From an uncultured Rhodospirillales bacterium (GTDB lineage Bacteria > Pseudomonadota > Alphaproteobacteria > Acetobacterales > Acetobacteraceae): DNA of 37,303 nucleotides. The notes beneath the pieces are model-generated. The model was given only the letters and a program-made list of their open reading frames with translations. It made no database searches and was not told the origin of the DNA. Every line of letters starts with the position of its first letter. The stretch's first letter is position 1. Position numbers and translations under genes: made by a program. The DNA lies in NCBI GenBank assembly GCA_903881515.1, contig CAIRTN010000393.1:1-37303 (forward strand). The letters run 5' to 3'. Shown here piece after piece: positions 16,998-26,262 of this stretch.

Positions 16998-18271
16998 CGC
17001 CGCTCGGCCAGGCGGAGTTTTCTGCCGCCCTGGACCGGCTGGGGCCGTTCGAGCCGCGGCCGGTTCTGGCGGTCGCGGTCTCCGGCGGTGCGGACAGCAC
17101 CTGCCTGGCGTTGTGCGCGGACGTCTGGGCCCGTCGGCGCGGCGGGACAATCCTGGCGTTGATCGTCGATCACACCTTGCGGCCGGAGTCGGCGGCCGAG
17201 GCGGCACTGACCGCCGCGCGGATCGCGCAACGCGGCATCGCCGCCTGCGTGCTGCGGCTGGACGGTCTGCGCCATGGCCCCGGTCTGGCGGCCCGGGCGC
17301 GGGCGACGCGCTATGCCGCGCTGGAGGCCGCCTGTGCCGAACGCGGCATCGTGCATCTGCTCCTGGGCCATCACGCGGCGGACCAGGCCGAAACCATTTT
17401 GCTGCGGCAGGGCGCGGGCAGCGGGCCCGACGGCCTTGCCGGTATGGCCGAGATCGTGGAACGTCGCAATATCAGGCTATTGCGACCGCTTCTTACGATC
17501 GAGCCGCAGCGATTGCGGGCCCGGCTGCAAGCGGAGGCGATGGCCTGGGTCGAGGACCCCTCGAACGCTGACCGCAAGGCGGCCCGTGCCCGCGCCCGGC
17601 AAACGCTGACCGCCGACCCATCCGCAGCGGCGGCTTTGCGCGCGCAAGCCAAGACCAGTGCTACGGCCCGTGCCGACAGCGAGACCGCAAGCGCCGAGCA
17701 GCTTGCCGACCGCGCCGCACTGTATCCCGAAGGCTACGCAATCCTCTCCGCCGGACCACTGATGCCAGTAGCGCTTGGCGCATTGCTGCGGGTGATCGGC
17801 GGCGCCGATTTCTCGCCCGCCAGCGCGGCGCTCGCCGGCCTTGCCGCCGCACCGCGCCCGGCAACCTTGGGCGGAGTACGCCTGCTGCCGGCCGGCCGGC
17901 TCGGGTCGGCGGGCGCATTGTTGCTGGTCCGCGAGCGCCTGGCTGCGCCGGTGCCGGCCACACCGGGCGCGCTGTGGGACGGGCGGTTTCGCGTCTGCGG
18001 CGACCTGCCCACCGGCACCACGATCGGCCCGCTCGGCGCCGACGCCACGCGTCTGCGTGGCCGGTCTCTACCTCACGCAATTGCGCGCGTGCTTCCGGCT
18101 TTTCGAATGGCCGGAACGCTGGTGGCGGTGCCGCATTTGCAGTATCGTGATGCGGTTGTAAGTGCCGGTGTGCACGTGGTATTTTCTCCGTTGGCGCCGG
18201 TATGCGGGGCCGGGTTTCACGCTGGCGCGGCGTGGCTCCGGGTGGACCAGGCGAAGATGAACGCGCCGTAA
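16994..18271 (+). CDS. tilS: tRNA(Ile)-lysidine synthetase TilS, probable CTG start
   Basis: About 425 residues from CTG 16994. Modifies the wobble C of tRNA-Ile(CAU) to lysidine. The P-loop [14 protein letters not shown] (codons around 17072-17110) is followed by [27 protein letters not shown] and [17 protein letters not shown], all characteristic. The only ATG/GTG/TTG downstream of the last in-frame stop (TAA at 16910) is the TTG at 17111, which would remove the P-loop. CTG 16994 overlaps the cpoB stop as CTGA and gives an N-terminus ([19 protein letters not shown]) that looks right for the family. The gene is certain; the start codon is inferred. Confidence 0.9.
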   Translation: MTPLGQAEFSAALDRLGPFEPRPVLAVAVSGGADSTCLALCADVWARRRGGTILALIVDHTLRPESAAEAALTAARIAQRGIAACVLRLDGLRHGPGLAARARATRYAALEAACAERGIVHLLLGHHAADQAETILLRQGAGSGPDGLAGMAEIVERRNIRLLRPLLTIEPQRLRARLQAEAMAWVEDPSNADRKAARARARQTLTADPSAAAALRAQAKTSATARADSETASAEQLADRAALYPEGYAILSAGPLMPVALGALLRVIGGADFSPASAALAGLAAAPRPATLGGVRLLPAGRLGSAGALLLVRERLAAPVPATPGALWDGRFRVCGDLPTGTTIGPLGADATRLRGRSLPHAIARVLPAFRMAGTLVAVPHLQYRDAVVSAGVHVVFSPLAPVCGAGFHAGAAWLRVDQAKMNAP

Positions 18272-18383
18272 CCGCCGACGGGGATGCGCAGCGGGCCGGG
18301 ACGCACTATGTTCCCGGATGAGGATGCGCGGCGGCACTCCGCTACCGCGGGACAGAAAGTGGCCAGATCGGCCAAGGATCACG

Positions 18384-20297
18384 ATGAGCAATTTCGGCCG
18401 CAATCTCGCGCTCTGGGTCATCATCGCGCTGCTGTTGGTGGTGCTGTTCAACCTGTTTCAGCCCGGCAGCAACCGTGTGGCCAGTTCGCAGGTCGCGTAT
18501 TCCGACTTCATCTCCGAGGTGAATGCCGGGCGCGTACGCAACGTGGTCATTCAGGGCCGCACCGTTACCGGCTCGCTGTCGGACGGTCGTAGTTTCCAGA
18601 CCTACACCCCCGAAGACCCCACTTTGGTCTCGCGCCTGACCGACAAGGGCGTGCAGGTCATCGCCAAGCCCGAGGAAAGCGACGTCAACCCGCTGCTGCA
18701 CTACGTGCTCAGCTGGTTCCCGATGCTGCTTTTGATCGGCGTTTGGGTGTTCTTCATGCGGCAAATGCAGTCCGGTGGTGGCCGCGCCATGGGCTTCGGC
18801 AAATCCCGCGCCCGATTGCTGACCGAGAAGCAGGGCCGCGTCACGTTTGACGACGTCGCCGGCATTGACGAGGCGAAAAGCGAACTGCAGGAAATCGTCG
18901 AATTCCTGAAAGACCCGCAGAAGTTTCAGCGCCTGGGCGGCAAGATCCCCAAGGGCGTGCTTCTGGTCGGCCCGCCCGGCACCGGCAAGACGCTGCTGGC
19001 GCGCGCCATCGCCGGCGAGGCCAATGTGCCGTTCTTCACCATCTCCGGCTCCGACTTTGTCGAGATGTTCGTCGGCGTCGGCGCGTCCCGTGTGCGCGAC
19101 ATGTTCGAGCAGGGGAAGAAGAACGCCCCCTGCATCATCTTCATCGATGAAATCGACGCGGTCGGCCGTCATCGCGGCGCCGGCCTCGGCGGCGGCAACG
19201 ACGAGCGTGAGCAGACGCTGAACCAGATGCTGGTCGAGATGGACGGCTTCGAAAGCAATGAGGGCGTCATCCTCATCGCCGCCACCAACCGCCCCGACGT
19301 GCTCGACCCCGCATTGCTGCGTCCCGGCCGCTTCGACCGTCAGGTCGTGGTACCCAACCCCGACGTGAACGGGCGCGAAAAGATCCTGCGCGTGCATCTG
19401 CGCAAAGTGCCGCTGTCGGCCGACGTCGATCCGAAGGTGATCGCCCGCGGCACGCCGGGGTTCTCCGGCGCCGATCTTGCCAATTTGGTCAATGAGGCAG
19501 CCCTGCTCGCCGCCCGCATGGGCAAGCGCGTGGTCAGCATGACCGAGCTGGAAGCCGCCAAGGACAAGGTGATGATGGGCGCCGAGCGCCGCTCGCTGGT
19601 GATGAGCGACGCCGAGAAGGAGATGACCGCCTATCACGAGGCTGGCCATGCCCTGTGCGCGTTGCACGAGCCGGAATGCGACCCGGTGCACAAGGCCACC
19701 ATCATCCCGCGCGGCCGTGCGCTGGGCATGGTGATGAGCCTGCCGGAAGGCGACCGCTACTCGAAGAGCAAGTCAAAATGCCTGGCCGAACTGACCATGG
19801 CGATGGGCGGCCGCGCGGCGGAGGAGATCATCTTCGGCGCCAACAAGGTCTCCAACGGTGCGTCGGGCGACATCAAAATGGCCACCGATCAGGCACGCCG
19901 CATGGTTGCCGAATGGGGCATGTCGGACAAGCTCGGCATGATCGCCTATGGCGACAACAGCCAGGAAGTCTTCCTCGGCCATTCGGTGACGCAGAACAAG
20001 AACGTCTCCGAGGCCACTGCGCGCGAGATCGACAACGAAATCAAGAGCATTATCGACAACGCTTATGCCAGCGCCAAGCGCCTGCTGACCGAGCATCTCG
20101 ACCAGTTGCACGCTGTTGCCAAGGCACTGCTGGAGTTCGAGTCGCTTTCTGGCGAGGAACTGCGCGGCATGATGCGCGGCGAGAAGATCATTCGTAAGGC
20201 ACCTGACGACTCCCCCGAGCCGCGCCGCACCTCGGTGCCGCCCGCCGGGCGTCCGATGCCGCCGACCGGTCTCGATCCGGCACCGGCGCCGGGCTGA
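18384..20297 (+). CDS. ftsH: ATP-dependent zinc metalloprotease FtsH
   Basis: 637 residues. Hexameric membrane protease that degrades misassembled membrane proteins and regulators. Two membrane helices flank a periplasmic domain: ~residues 7-25 ([18 protein letters not shown]) and ~106-126 ([15 protein letters not shown]). The AAA domain has Walker A GPPGTGKT, Walker [10 protein letters not shown], the arginine-finger region RPGRFDRQ, and the protease has the zinc motif HEAGH followed by the downstream Asp region ([15 protein letters not shown]). The C-terminus is Pro rich. ATG 18384 begins the normal N-terminus; ATG 18318 would add an unlikely Arg-rich extension. Confidence 0.97.
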   Translation: MSNFGRNLALWVIIALLLVVLFNLFQPGSNRVASSQVAYSDFISEVNAGRVRNVVIQGRTVTGSLSDGRSFQTYTPEDPTLVSRLTDKGVQVIAKPEESDVNPLLHYVLSWFPMLLLIGVWVFFMRQMQSGGGRAMGFGKSRARLLTEKQGRVTFDDVAGIDEAKSELQEIVEFLKDPQKFQRLGGKIPKGVLLVGPPGTGKTLLARAIAGEANVPFFTISGSDFVEMFVGVGASRVRDMFEQGKKNAPCIIFIDEIDAVGRHRGAGLGGGNDEREQTLNQMLVEMDGFESNEGVILIAATNRPDVLDPALLRPGRFDRQVVVPNPDVNGREKILRVHLRKVPLSADVDPKVIARGTPGFSGADLANLVNEAALLAARMGKRVVSMTELEAAKDKVMMGAERRSLVMSDAEKEMTAYHEAGHALCALHEPECDPVHKATIIPRGRALGMVMSLPEGDRYSKSKSKCLAELTMAMGGRAAEEIIFGANKVSNGASGDIKMATDQARRMVAEWGMSDKLGMIAYGDNSQEVFLGHSVTQNKNVSEATAREIDNEIKSIIDNAYASAKRLLTEHLDQLHAVAKALLEFESLSGEELRGMMRGEKIIRKAPDDSPEPRRTSVPPAGRPMPPTGLDPAPAPG

Positions 20298-20301
20298 TAA
20301 G

Positions 20302-21300
20302 CTGCTCGAACCCCTGGGTTTTCTGCACCCGTCGGCGGCCGCGCAAGCGATCGCCGGCGGTTCTGCGTTACCCCTGCGCGGCGGCCCTGCCGCCTTCACC
20401 CTGCTGCGTGACGCCACCACCGGAACGATCACTCCGGCCCGGCAGGCACCTGACTGCCTGACCGCTCCTGTCGGTCCCTGGGGTGGCTTTGCGCTCGACC
20501 GGCCCTTGGTCATGGGCGTGCTGAACGTCACACCTGACAGTTTTTCCGACGGCGGCACGCATCTCGATCCGGCCGTGGCCATTGCCGCGGGCCGGGTGAT
20601 GATCGCCGCGGGCGCCGACCTGCTCGACATCGGTGGCGAGACCACACGGCCTCGCGCCGCCCCCACCCCACCCGAACTGGAGCAGGCCCGCATCCTGCCG
20701 GTGATCGCCGCGCTGGCATCGGCAGGTGTGCCAATCTCGGTCGATACCCGCCACGCCAGCACGATGGATGCCGCGTTGCGCGCTGGCGCGCGGATCGTCA
20801 ACGATGTCTCCGCTCTCATGCATGATCCGCGCGCGGCGGAAGTGGTTGCCGCGCATGGCGCGGCGGTGATCCTGATGCACATGCGCGGCACGCCGGAGAC
20901 GATGCACACCCATGCCGCCTACGCAGACATCGCGCGCGAGGTCACCGAGGAACTCGCCCAGCGCATCGCCGGTGCGGTTGCCGCCGGCATTGCCCCGGAA
21001 GCAATCGCCATCGACCCCGGCATCGGCTTCGCCAAGATGCCACCTGACAATCTCGCCTTGATGCGCCGGTTGCCGCTGTTGCTCAGCCTCGGCCGGCCGC
21101 TGATCGTCGGCGTTTCCCGCAAGGGTTTCATCGGCAAGCTTTCCGGCGAGGCGGCCCCCGCCCGCCGTGCCCCGGGTTCCATCGCCGCCGCGCTGCACGC
21201 CTTGCTGCATGGCGCTTCGCTGCTGCGGGTGCACGATGTGGCCGAGACGGTGCAGGCCGTCCGCGTCTGGCGCGGTCTTATCGCGGAATGCTCTATTTGA
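20302..21300 (+). CDS. folP: Dihydropteroate synthase, probable CTG start and N-terminal extension
   Basis: Makes dihydropteroate from pABA and the pterin diphosphate. Core motifs: VMGVLNVTPDSFSDGG, DIGGETTRPRA, ISVDTRHAS, AIDPGIGFAK and LIVGVSRKGFIG. The only ATG/GTG/TTG ahead of the core is TTG 20506, two codons before VMGVLN, which would delete the first strand. The frame is open from 20173 and keeps coding-like composition, giving an extension beginning LLEPLGFLHPSAAAQAIAGG and containing LRGGPAAFTLL; extensions of this kind are familiar from Acetobacteraceae FolP as far as I recall. CTG 20302, four bases after the ftsH stop, is my best start. The core is certain, the 5' end is not. Confidence 0.88.
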   Translation: MLEPLGFLHPSAAAQAIAGGSALPLRGGPAAFTLLRDATTGTITPARQAPDCLTAPVGPWGGFALDRPLVMGVLNVTPDSFSDGGTHLDPAVAIAAGRVMIAAGADLLDIGGETTRPRAAPTPPELEQARILPVIAALASAGVPISVDTRHASTMDAALRAGARIVNDVSALMHDPRAAEVVAAHGAAVILMHMRGTPETMHTHAAYADIAREVTEELAQRIAGAVAAGIAPEAIAIDPGIGFAKMPPDNLALMRRLPLLLSLGRPLIVGVSRKGFIGKLSGEAAPARRAPGSIAAALHALLHGASLLRVHDVAETVQAVRVWRGLIAECSI

Positions 21301-21455
21301 CGAATATATTGCACTTTTGCCTTTCTTGTTGCTTTGCATTGCGAAAAATATCAATGATTGGGTTCTCGGTAGAAAGAAGCGCTGTTCTCTACTGAGGTGC
21401 ACCTTCCGTACGGTCCTGAACGATCCGGCTCACCTTCAACTATGGGAGTGACGTC
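21301..21455 (+). promoter_or_regulatory. AT-rich leader between folP and a small membrane-protein gene
   Basis: 155 bp without a gene. The first ~80 bases (for example GAATATATTGCACTTTTGCC and GCGAAAAATATCAATGATTG) are far more AT-rich than the flanks, so a promoter is likely, though I cannot fix -35/-10 boxes with confidence. A GGGAG ribosome site lies near 21444, ahead of ATG 21456. Confidence 0.35.
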
Positions 21456-21608
21456 ATGTTCACGTTCGGCCCCGAACCACGCACCTGGCAGGAAAAAGCC
21501 CGCATCGTGGGATTTGCCGCCCTGATTACGCCCTTCGTCGCGATTACCCTGATCGGCGCCTATGCCCTCGTCCTCACCATGGGCATCGCCGTCGGCGGGC
21601 ATATCTGA
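21456..21608 (+). CDS. 50-residue single-pass membrane protein (NapE/TorE-like at best)
   Basis: A charged, soluble start (MFTFGPEPRTWQEKAR) is followed by one long hydrophobic segment (residues ~18-46, with TPFVAITLIGAYALVLTMGI). The length, the proline inside the helix and the GAY after it recall the small NapE/TorE membrane proteins, but the match is weak and no nitrate- or TMAO-reductase genes are near. GGGAG lies about 8 bases upstream and a strong terminator begins 27 bp after the stop, so it is probably a self-contained transcript. A real gene in my view; function unknown. Confidence 0.65.
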   Translation: MFTFGPEPRTWQEKARIVGFAALITPFVAITLIGAYALVLTMGIAVGGHI

Positions 21609-21634
21609 TCCCGGCCAAAACGGGTCATCGCACT

Positions 21635-21664
21635 GGCCAGGGTCGCCCCCCCTGGCCTTTTTTT
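21635..21664 (+). terminator. Rho-independent terminator
   Basis: GGCCAGG (21635-21641) pairs with CCTGGCC (21651-21657) around a 9-nt loop, followed directly by seven Ts (21658-21664). It ends the transcript of the 50-residue gene; the rhodanese gene begins 44 bp later. Confidence 0.88.
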
Positions 21665-21707
21665 GGTCCAACGGCGTAATCTCTCCCCAACGGCCGGAGG
21701 ATTGCCC

Positions 21708-22112
21708 ATGACCACCACCTTGAAACAGTTGATCGCGGATGCCGAGGCGACGAATGCCAAGGTTTCCGTCGCCGATGCGATCGGCATGCTGGGCCGCGAC
21801 GACGTCGTGTTCGTCGATATCCGCGACCCCCGCGAACTCGAGCGTGAAGGCACCATCCCCGGCGCGTTCCGCTGCACCCGCGGCATGCTGGAGTTCTGGA
21901 TCGACAAGGACAGCCCCTACCACAAGCCGATCTTCGATGAGCCGAAAACCTTCGTGTTCTATTGCGCGATGGGCTGGCGGTCCGCGCTTGCCACCAAAAC
22001 CGCGAGTGATCTTGGGCTGGCCGGCGCCACCGACCTTGCCGGCGGCCTGAAAGCATGGCGGGAAGCCGGCGGCCCGATGGAGGCCTTTGCTCCACGGAAG
22101 GAAGGCGGTTGA
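21708..22112 (+). CDS. Rhodanese-like sulfurtransferase
   Basis: 134 residues, a single rhodanese domain. The family's CH2A-like start VVFVDIRDPRELEREG, the conserved GTIPGAFRCTRGML turn, and the active-site loop VFYCAMGWRSALA with catalytic Cys are present, then DLAGGLKAWREAG at the end. It should accept a persulfide on that Cys and pass sulfur on. ATG 21708 is preceded by CGGAGG. Its TGA overlaps the TTG start of the next gene, so the two are translated together. Confidence 0.9.
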   Translation: MTTTLKQLIADAEATNAKVSVADAIGMLGRDDVVFVDIRDPRELEREGTIPGAFRCTRGMLEFWIDKDSPYHKPIFDEPKTFVFYCAMGWRSALATKTASDLGLAGATDLAGGLKAWREAGGPMEAFAPRKEGG

Positions 22113-23503
22113 ACGACCCGGGCGCGCTTTTCGCCCGTGCGGCCGCGCTCGCGACGGAGTACCGTCGCGGGATCGGTGACGCATTGCAGCGCCCGGAGCA
22201 TGGCTATGCCGCTGCCCTGAGCGACTGGCAGGCCCCGGTGCCGGAGCATGGGATGCCGGCCGAGGCGGTGTTGGAGGAACTGGTCACCCGCGCCACCCCC
22301 GGCCTGCACGCGATGACCGGGCCTCGGTTTTTCGGCTGGGTGATCGGCGGTTCGCATCCTGCCGGGGTCGCCGCCGATTGGCTGGTGTCCGCCTGGGGGC
22401 AGAATGTCGGCAATCATCAGGCCTCGCCTGCCGGTGCCGCCGCTGAGACGGTCGCCGGCGCCTGGCTGGTGGACATTCTCGGCTTGCCGTCGGAAAGCTC
22501 GGTCGGCTTCGTCACCGGCGCGACCATGGCCAATCTGGTCGGGCTCGCCGCCGCGCGAAGCGAAGTGCTGCGCCGCGTCGGCTGGGATGTCGAGGCCGAT
22601 GGGCTGTTCGGCGCGCCGCCGATCCGCGTTGTCGTCGGCGAGGACATCCATGTCTCCGCGCTGTCGGCGCTGCAATTTCTCGGCCTCGGCCATTCCCGGC
22701 TGACCCGCGTCGCCACCGATGCCGAAGGCCGCATGTTGCCGCAGGGGCTGGCCGATGCCCTGGCAGGGCAGGGGCCGGCGATCGTGCTGTTGCAGGCCGG
22801 GCAGATCAATTCCGGCGGCTTCGACCCGTTCGAACAGTTGATTCCCATTGCGCACGCCGCCGGCGCCTGGGTGCATGTCGACGGCGCCTTCGGCCTCTGG
22901 GCCAAGGCCGCGCCCGGCCGAGCGGGGCTGGCAGCGGGCGTCGAACTGGCCGATTCCTGGGCCACCGATGGGCATAAATGGCTGCAGACGCCCTATGATT
23001 GCGGCTTTGCCATCGTGCGTGATGCCGAGGCGCATCGCCGGGCGATGGCGTTCGGCGCCAGCTACCTGCCGGCCGTTGCCGCCGGCGAGCGCGACCCGAC
23101 GCATTACGTGCCCGAACTTTCCCGGCGCGCCCGCGGGCTGACCACCTGGGCCATGCTGCGCCATCTCGGCCGCAGCGGCGTTGCCGACATGGTCGAGCGC
23201 CACTGTCGCATCGCCCGCCAGATTGCCGACAGCGTGGCCGGCGAGCCCGGCATCACCGTGTGCTGCGACGTGGTGCTGAACCAGGTGCTGCTCCGCTTCG
23301 GCGACGACAACGACCTGACGCTGAAGACCATCGCCCGCCTGCAACAGGACGGCGTGGCCTTCGCCGGCGGTTCGCAATGGCGCGGGCGTTGGCTGATGCG
23401 CATCTCGGTCAGCGGTATCCAGACCACCGAAGCCGACGCGGCAATGACGGCTGTTGCACTTTGCGACGCATGGCGCGCGGTACGCGGGTCGAACACCCCC
23501 TGA
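22109..23503 (+). CDS. PLP-dependent group II amino-acid decarboxylase-like enzyme
   Basis: 464 residues, fold type I. Landmarks: MTGPRFFGWVIGGSHPAG, SVGFVTGATMANLVGLAAAR, the cofactor region WVHVDGAFGLWAKAAPG, and DSWATDGHKWLQTPYDCG, in which the Lys after His is the Schiff-base residue. It belongs with aromatic-amino-acid, glutamate and cysteine-sulfinate decarboxylase-like enzymes; substrate not predictable. The start is TTG 22109, overlapping the rhodanese stop (TTGA), with GGAAGGAAGG upstream. Pairing with a rhodanese hints at a sulfur-containing substrate, which is inference only. Confidence 0.85.
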   Translation: MNDPGALFARAAALATEYRRGIGDALQRPEHGYAAALSDWQAPVPEHGMPAEAVLEELVTRATPGLHAMTGPRFFGWVIGGSHPAGVAADWLVSAWGQNVGNHQASPAGAAAETVAGAWLVDILGLPSESSVGFVTGATMANLVGLAAARSEVLRRVGWDVEADGLFGAPPIRVVVGEDIHVSALSALQFLGLGHSRLTRVATDAEGRMLPQGLADALAGQGPAIVLLQAGQINSGGFDPFEQLIPIAHAAGAWVHVDGAFGLWAKAAPGRAGLAAGVELADSWATDGHKWLQTPYDCGFAIVRDAEAHRRAMAFGASYLPAVAAGERDPTHYVPELSRRARGLTTWAMLRHLGRSGVADMVERHCRIARQIADSVAGEPGITVCCDVVLNQVLLRFGDDNDLTLKTIARLQQDGVAFAGGSQWRGRWLMRISVSGIQTTEADAAMTAVALCDAWRAVRGSNTP

Positions 23504-23611
23504 CTCGCCCGTTGCGCCGTCTCGCGGCGAGGATTACAGCAGCGCGAGGCCGCATCCCGCAGGCACGGTAAATGCATCTGCGAGACGCATCATCCTACGT
23601 AAGGGCTCACC

Positions 23612-25000
23612 ATGTCTCCTTCACGTCGCCTTTTCGGCACCGACGGCATCCGCGGCACCGCCAACCTCTATCCGATGACCGCCGAGATCGCCCTCAAGCT
23701 CGGCCAGGCCGCCGGCCTGATGTTCACGACCGGCGGGCATCGCCACCGCGTCGTCATCGGCAAGGACACGCGGCTGTCCGGCTATATGATCGAACCGGCT
23801 TTGGTTGCGGGCTTTGTTTCGGCCGGCATGGACGTGGCCACCGTCGGCCCGCTGCCGACGCCGGGCATCGCCATGTTGACGCGCAATCTGCGCGCCGATC
23901 TGGGCGTGATGATCTCCGCCTCGCATAACAGTTTCGAGGACAACGGCATCAAGCTGTTCGGCCCCGATGGCTACAAGCTGTCCGACCAGACGGAGTCCGA
24001 GATCGAGGCGATGATGAGCGCCGATCTCTCCACCCGCCTGTCCCCGCCGCACCGCCTCGGCCGCGTCTCCCGCCTGGAAGACGCCGGCGGGCGCTATATC
24101 GAAAGCGTGAAGGCGACCTTCCCGCGCGGCATGCGGCTCGACGGGCTGCGCATCGTCGTCGATTGCGCGCATGGCGCCGCCTACAAGGTCGCCCCGGCCG
24201 TGCTGTGGGAACTCGGCGCCGAGGTGATCCGCGTCGGCGTGGCGCCTGATGGCTTCAACATTAACCGTGATTGCGGCTCGACCGAGCCGGGCTTCCTGTC
24301 CGGCGAGGTGCGCCGTCACGGCGCCGATCTCGGCCTGGCGCTCGATGGCGATGCCGATCGGCTGATCGTGGCCGACGAGCGTGGCCAGATCGTCGACGGC
24401 GACCAGATCCTCGCCCTGATCGCCCGCGCCTGGGCCGATTCCGGCCGCCTGGTCGGCGGCGGCGTGGTCGCCACCGTGATGTCCAATCTCGGCCTGGACC
24501 GCTACATGGAGGGCCGCGGTCTGGTGCTCGCCCGCACCGGCGTCGGCGACCGCTATGTGATGGAGCGCATGCGCGCCGAGGGCTTCAATGTCGGCGGCGA
24601 ACAGTCCGGCCACATGATCCTGTCCGACTACGCCACCACAGGTGACGGCCTGATCGCGGCCCTGCAGGTGCTCGCCGTGCTGGTCGACCAGGGCAAGCCG
24701 GCCAGCCAGGCCTGCCACGTGTTCGAGAAGCTGCCGCAGATGCTGAAGAGCGTGCGCTTCACCGGCCATTCGCCGCTGGAGCAGGCCGAAGTGAAATCCG
24801 CCATTGCCGAAGCCGAGGCGCGTCTGGCGAAAACCGGCCGGCTGCTGATCCGCAAGTCCGGCACCGAACCGGTGATCCGGGTGATGGCCGAGGCCGAGGA
24901 CGAAGCCACCGTCGAGCAGGTGGTCGAAGGGCTCTGCGCCCTGATCGCCACCGCCGCGCGGGACCAGGGCGAAGACGGCGCCGCCGTTCGCGCCACCTGA
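23612..25000 (+). CDS. glmM: Phosphoglucosamine mutase
   Basis: 462 residues. Interconverts glucosamine 6- and 1-phosphate for UDP-GlcNAc, hence peptidoglycan and LPS. Seen: [12 protein letters not shown], the phosphoserine loop [17 protein letters not shown], the metal loop [14 protein letters not shown], the sugar loop [10 protein letters not shown], and the phosphate-binding [14 protein letters not shown]. In many bacteria glmM follows folP directly; here three extra genes intervene. The 108-bp upstream gap contains no gene. Confidence 0.97.
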   Translation: MSPSRRLFGTDGIRGTANLYPMTAEIALKLGQAAGLMFTTGGHRHRVVIGKDTRLSGYMIEPALVAGFVSAGMDVATVGPLPTPGIAMLTRNLRADLGVMISASHNSFEDNGIKLFGPDGYKLSDQTESEIEAMMSADLSTRLSPPHRLGRVSRLEDAGGRYIESVKATFPRGMRLDGLRIVVDCAHGAAYKVAPAVLWELGAEVIRVGVAPDGFNINRDCGSTEPGFLSGEVRRHGADLGLALDGDADRLIVADERGQIVDGDQILALIARAWADSGRLVGGGVVATVMSNLGLDRYMEGRGLVLARTGVGDRYVMERMRAEGFNVGGEQSGHMILSDYATTGDGLIAALQVLAVLVDQGKPASQACHVFEKLPQMLKSVRFTGHSPLEQAEVKSAIAEAEARLAKTGRLLIRKSGTEPVIRVMAEAEDEATVEQVVEGLCALIATAARDQGEDGAAVRAT

Positions 25001-25024
25001 CGCGCGGGACGGGGAGGGAGGAGC

Positions 25025-25837
25025 ATGCACGGCCGCGTCCTGGTCATCGCGGGCTCGGATTCCGGCGGCGGTGCCGGCATCCAGGCTGACATCAAGGCAA
25101 TCACCGCGATGGACGCCTTCGCGATGACCGCCATCACCGCGCTCACCGCGCAGAACACGCTCGGTGTGCAGGGCGTGCATCCGGTGCCGCCAGCGTTCCT
25201 GCGCTTGCAGATCGACTCCGTGCTGTCCGACCTCGGCGCCGACGCGGTGAAGACCGGCATGCTCGGCGACGCGGCTACCGTCGGCCTGGTTGCCGAAATG
25301 CTGGCCCCGCTGCAAATCCCCATCGTTGTCGACCCGGTGATGGTCGCCAAGGGCGGTGCTTCGCTGCTGGCGGACTCCGCGGTGGCGGAGATGAAGCGCT
25401 CGCTGCTGCCGATGGCCGCCCTGCTCACCCCGAACCTGCCCGAGGCCGAAGTGCTCACCGGCATGCGCATCACCGATGAGGCTGGCATGCGCCGCGCCGG
25501 TGAGGCGCTGCTGAGCTTCGGTTGCGCCGCGGTGCTGATGAAGGGCGGGCATCTCGAAGGCCCCGATCTGGTCGATGTGCTGGTTACTGAGAAGCGTGTG
25601 CTGGCCTTTCGCTCATCGCGCATCGCCACCCGGCACACCCACGGCACCGGCTGTACCCTGGCGTCGGCCTGCGCCGCCGGTCTGGCCCAGGGGCTGGAGC
25701 TGTTCACCGCCGTCTCCCGCGCTCGCGCCTATGTGCAGGCGGCGATCTTCTCCGCCCCCGGCTACGGCGCCGGGCATGGCCCGCTGAACCACGCCGTCAC
25801 CGTCGATCCCGCCCGTCTTGCCGGACTGCGCTCATGA
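25025..25837 (+). CDS. thiD: Hydroxymethylpyrimidine/phosphomethylpyrimidine kinase
   Basis: 270 residues. Phosphorylates HMP twice to HMP-PP, the substrate of ThiE (encoded at 3911-4540). Seen: LVIAGSDSGGGAGIQADIKA, the GADAVKTGMLGD segment, VDPVMVAKGG, LLTPNLPEAEVLTG and the anion-hole THGTGCTLASACAAG. ATG 25025 has GGGAGGAG upstream. The 24-bp gap to glmM is too short for a TPP riboswitch. First gene of a coupled string: its stop overlaps the next start (ATGA). Confidence 0.95.
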   Translation: MHGRVLVIAGSDSGGGAGIQADIKAITAMDAFAMTAITALTAQNTLGVQGVHPVPPAFLRLQIDSVLSDLGADAVKTGMLGDAATVGLVAEMLAPLQIPIVVDPVMVAKGGASLLADSAVAEMKRSLLPMAALLTPNLPEAEVLTGMRITDEAGMRRAGEALLSFGCAAVLMKGGHLEGPDLVDVLVTEKRVLAFRSSRIATRHTHGTGCTLASACAAGLAQGLELFTAVSRARAYVQAAIFSAPGYGAGHGPLNHAVTVDPARLAGLRS

Positions 25838-26262
25838 CCCTTGCCGAACGCTTCGCCGCCACCTTCGATGGCCAGGGTGCCATGCGCACCATCGGTGCCC
25901 AGCTTGCCGCGATCGATGAAGGCAGCTGCGTGCTCGAGCTGCCCTATTCCGATGCCGTCACCCAACAGCACGGCTTCTTCCATGGTGGCATCATCGGCAT
26001 GCTCGCCGACGTCGCCGGCGGCTGCGCCTGCGCCACGATGACGCCGGAGGGCGCGCAGGTACTGACCGTCGAATACAAGATCAACTTCCTCGCCCCCGCT
26101 GCCGGCGTCACGCTGCGTGCCACCGGCCGCGTCATCCGCGCCGGACGGACGTTGCTGATCGCCGCCGTCGATGTCGCCACGATCTCCGCCGAGGGCGCAA
26201 TCAAACAGGTCGCCGTTGCTCAGCAGACCATCATGGCCGTGCCGCCGGACCGGCTGGCCTGA
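25834..26262 (+). CDS. PaaI-family hot-dog thioesterase
   Basis: 142 residues. The hot-dog core motif HGFFHGGIIGMLADVAGG and the following VLTVEYKINFLAPAAG strand fit the PaaI/YdiI thioesterase group, which hydrolyses aryl- or acyl-CoA esters. Start ATG overlaps the thiD stop; its TGA shares a base with the next start (TGATG). Substrate unknown; the surrounding genes are mixed housekeeping and do not point to a pathway. Confidence 0.87.
   Translation: MTLAERFAATFDGQGAMRTIGAQLAAIDEGSCVLELPYSDAVTQQHGFFHGGIIGMLADVAGGCACATMTPEGAQVLTVEYKINFLAPAAGVTLRATGRVIRAGRTLLIAAVDVATISAEGAIKQVAVAQQTIMAVPPDRLA

Noticed and set aside
17111-18271. TTG 17111 as the tilS start
   Set aside because: It removes the SGGADS P-loop needed for adenylation.
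25001-25024. TPP riboswitch before thiD
   Set aside because: Only 24 bp between glmM and thiD; thiE likewise abuts the aldolase gene.
23621-25552. 643-codon open frame on minus over glmM and thiD
   Set aside because: Shadow of two unmistakable plus-strand genes; the translation has low-complexity Gly/His/Arg composition and no domain.
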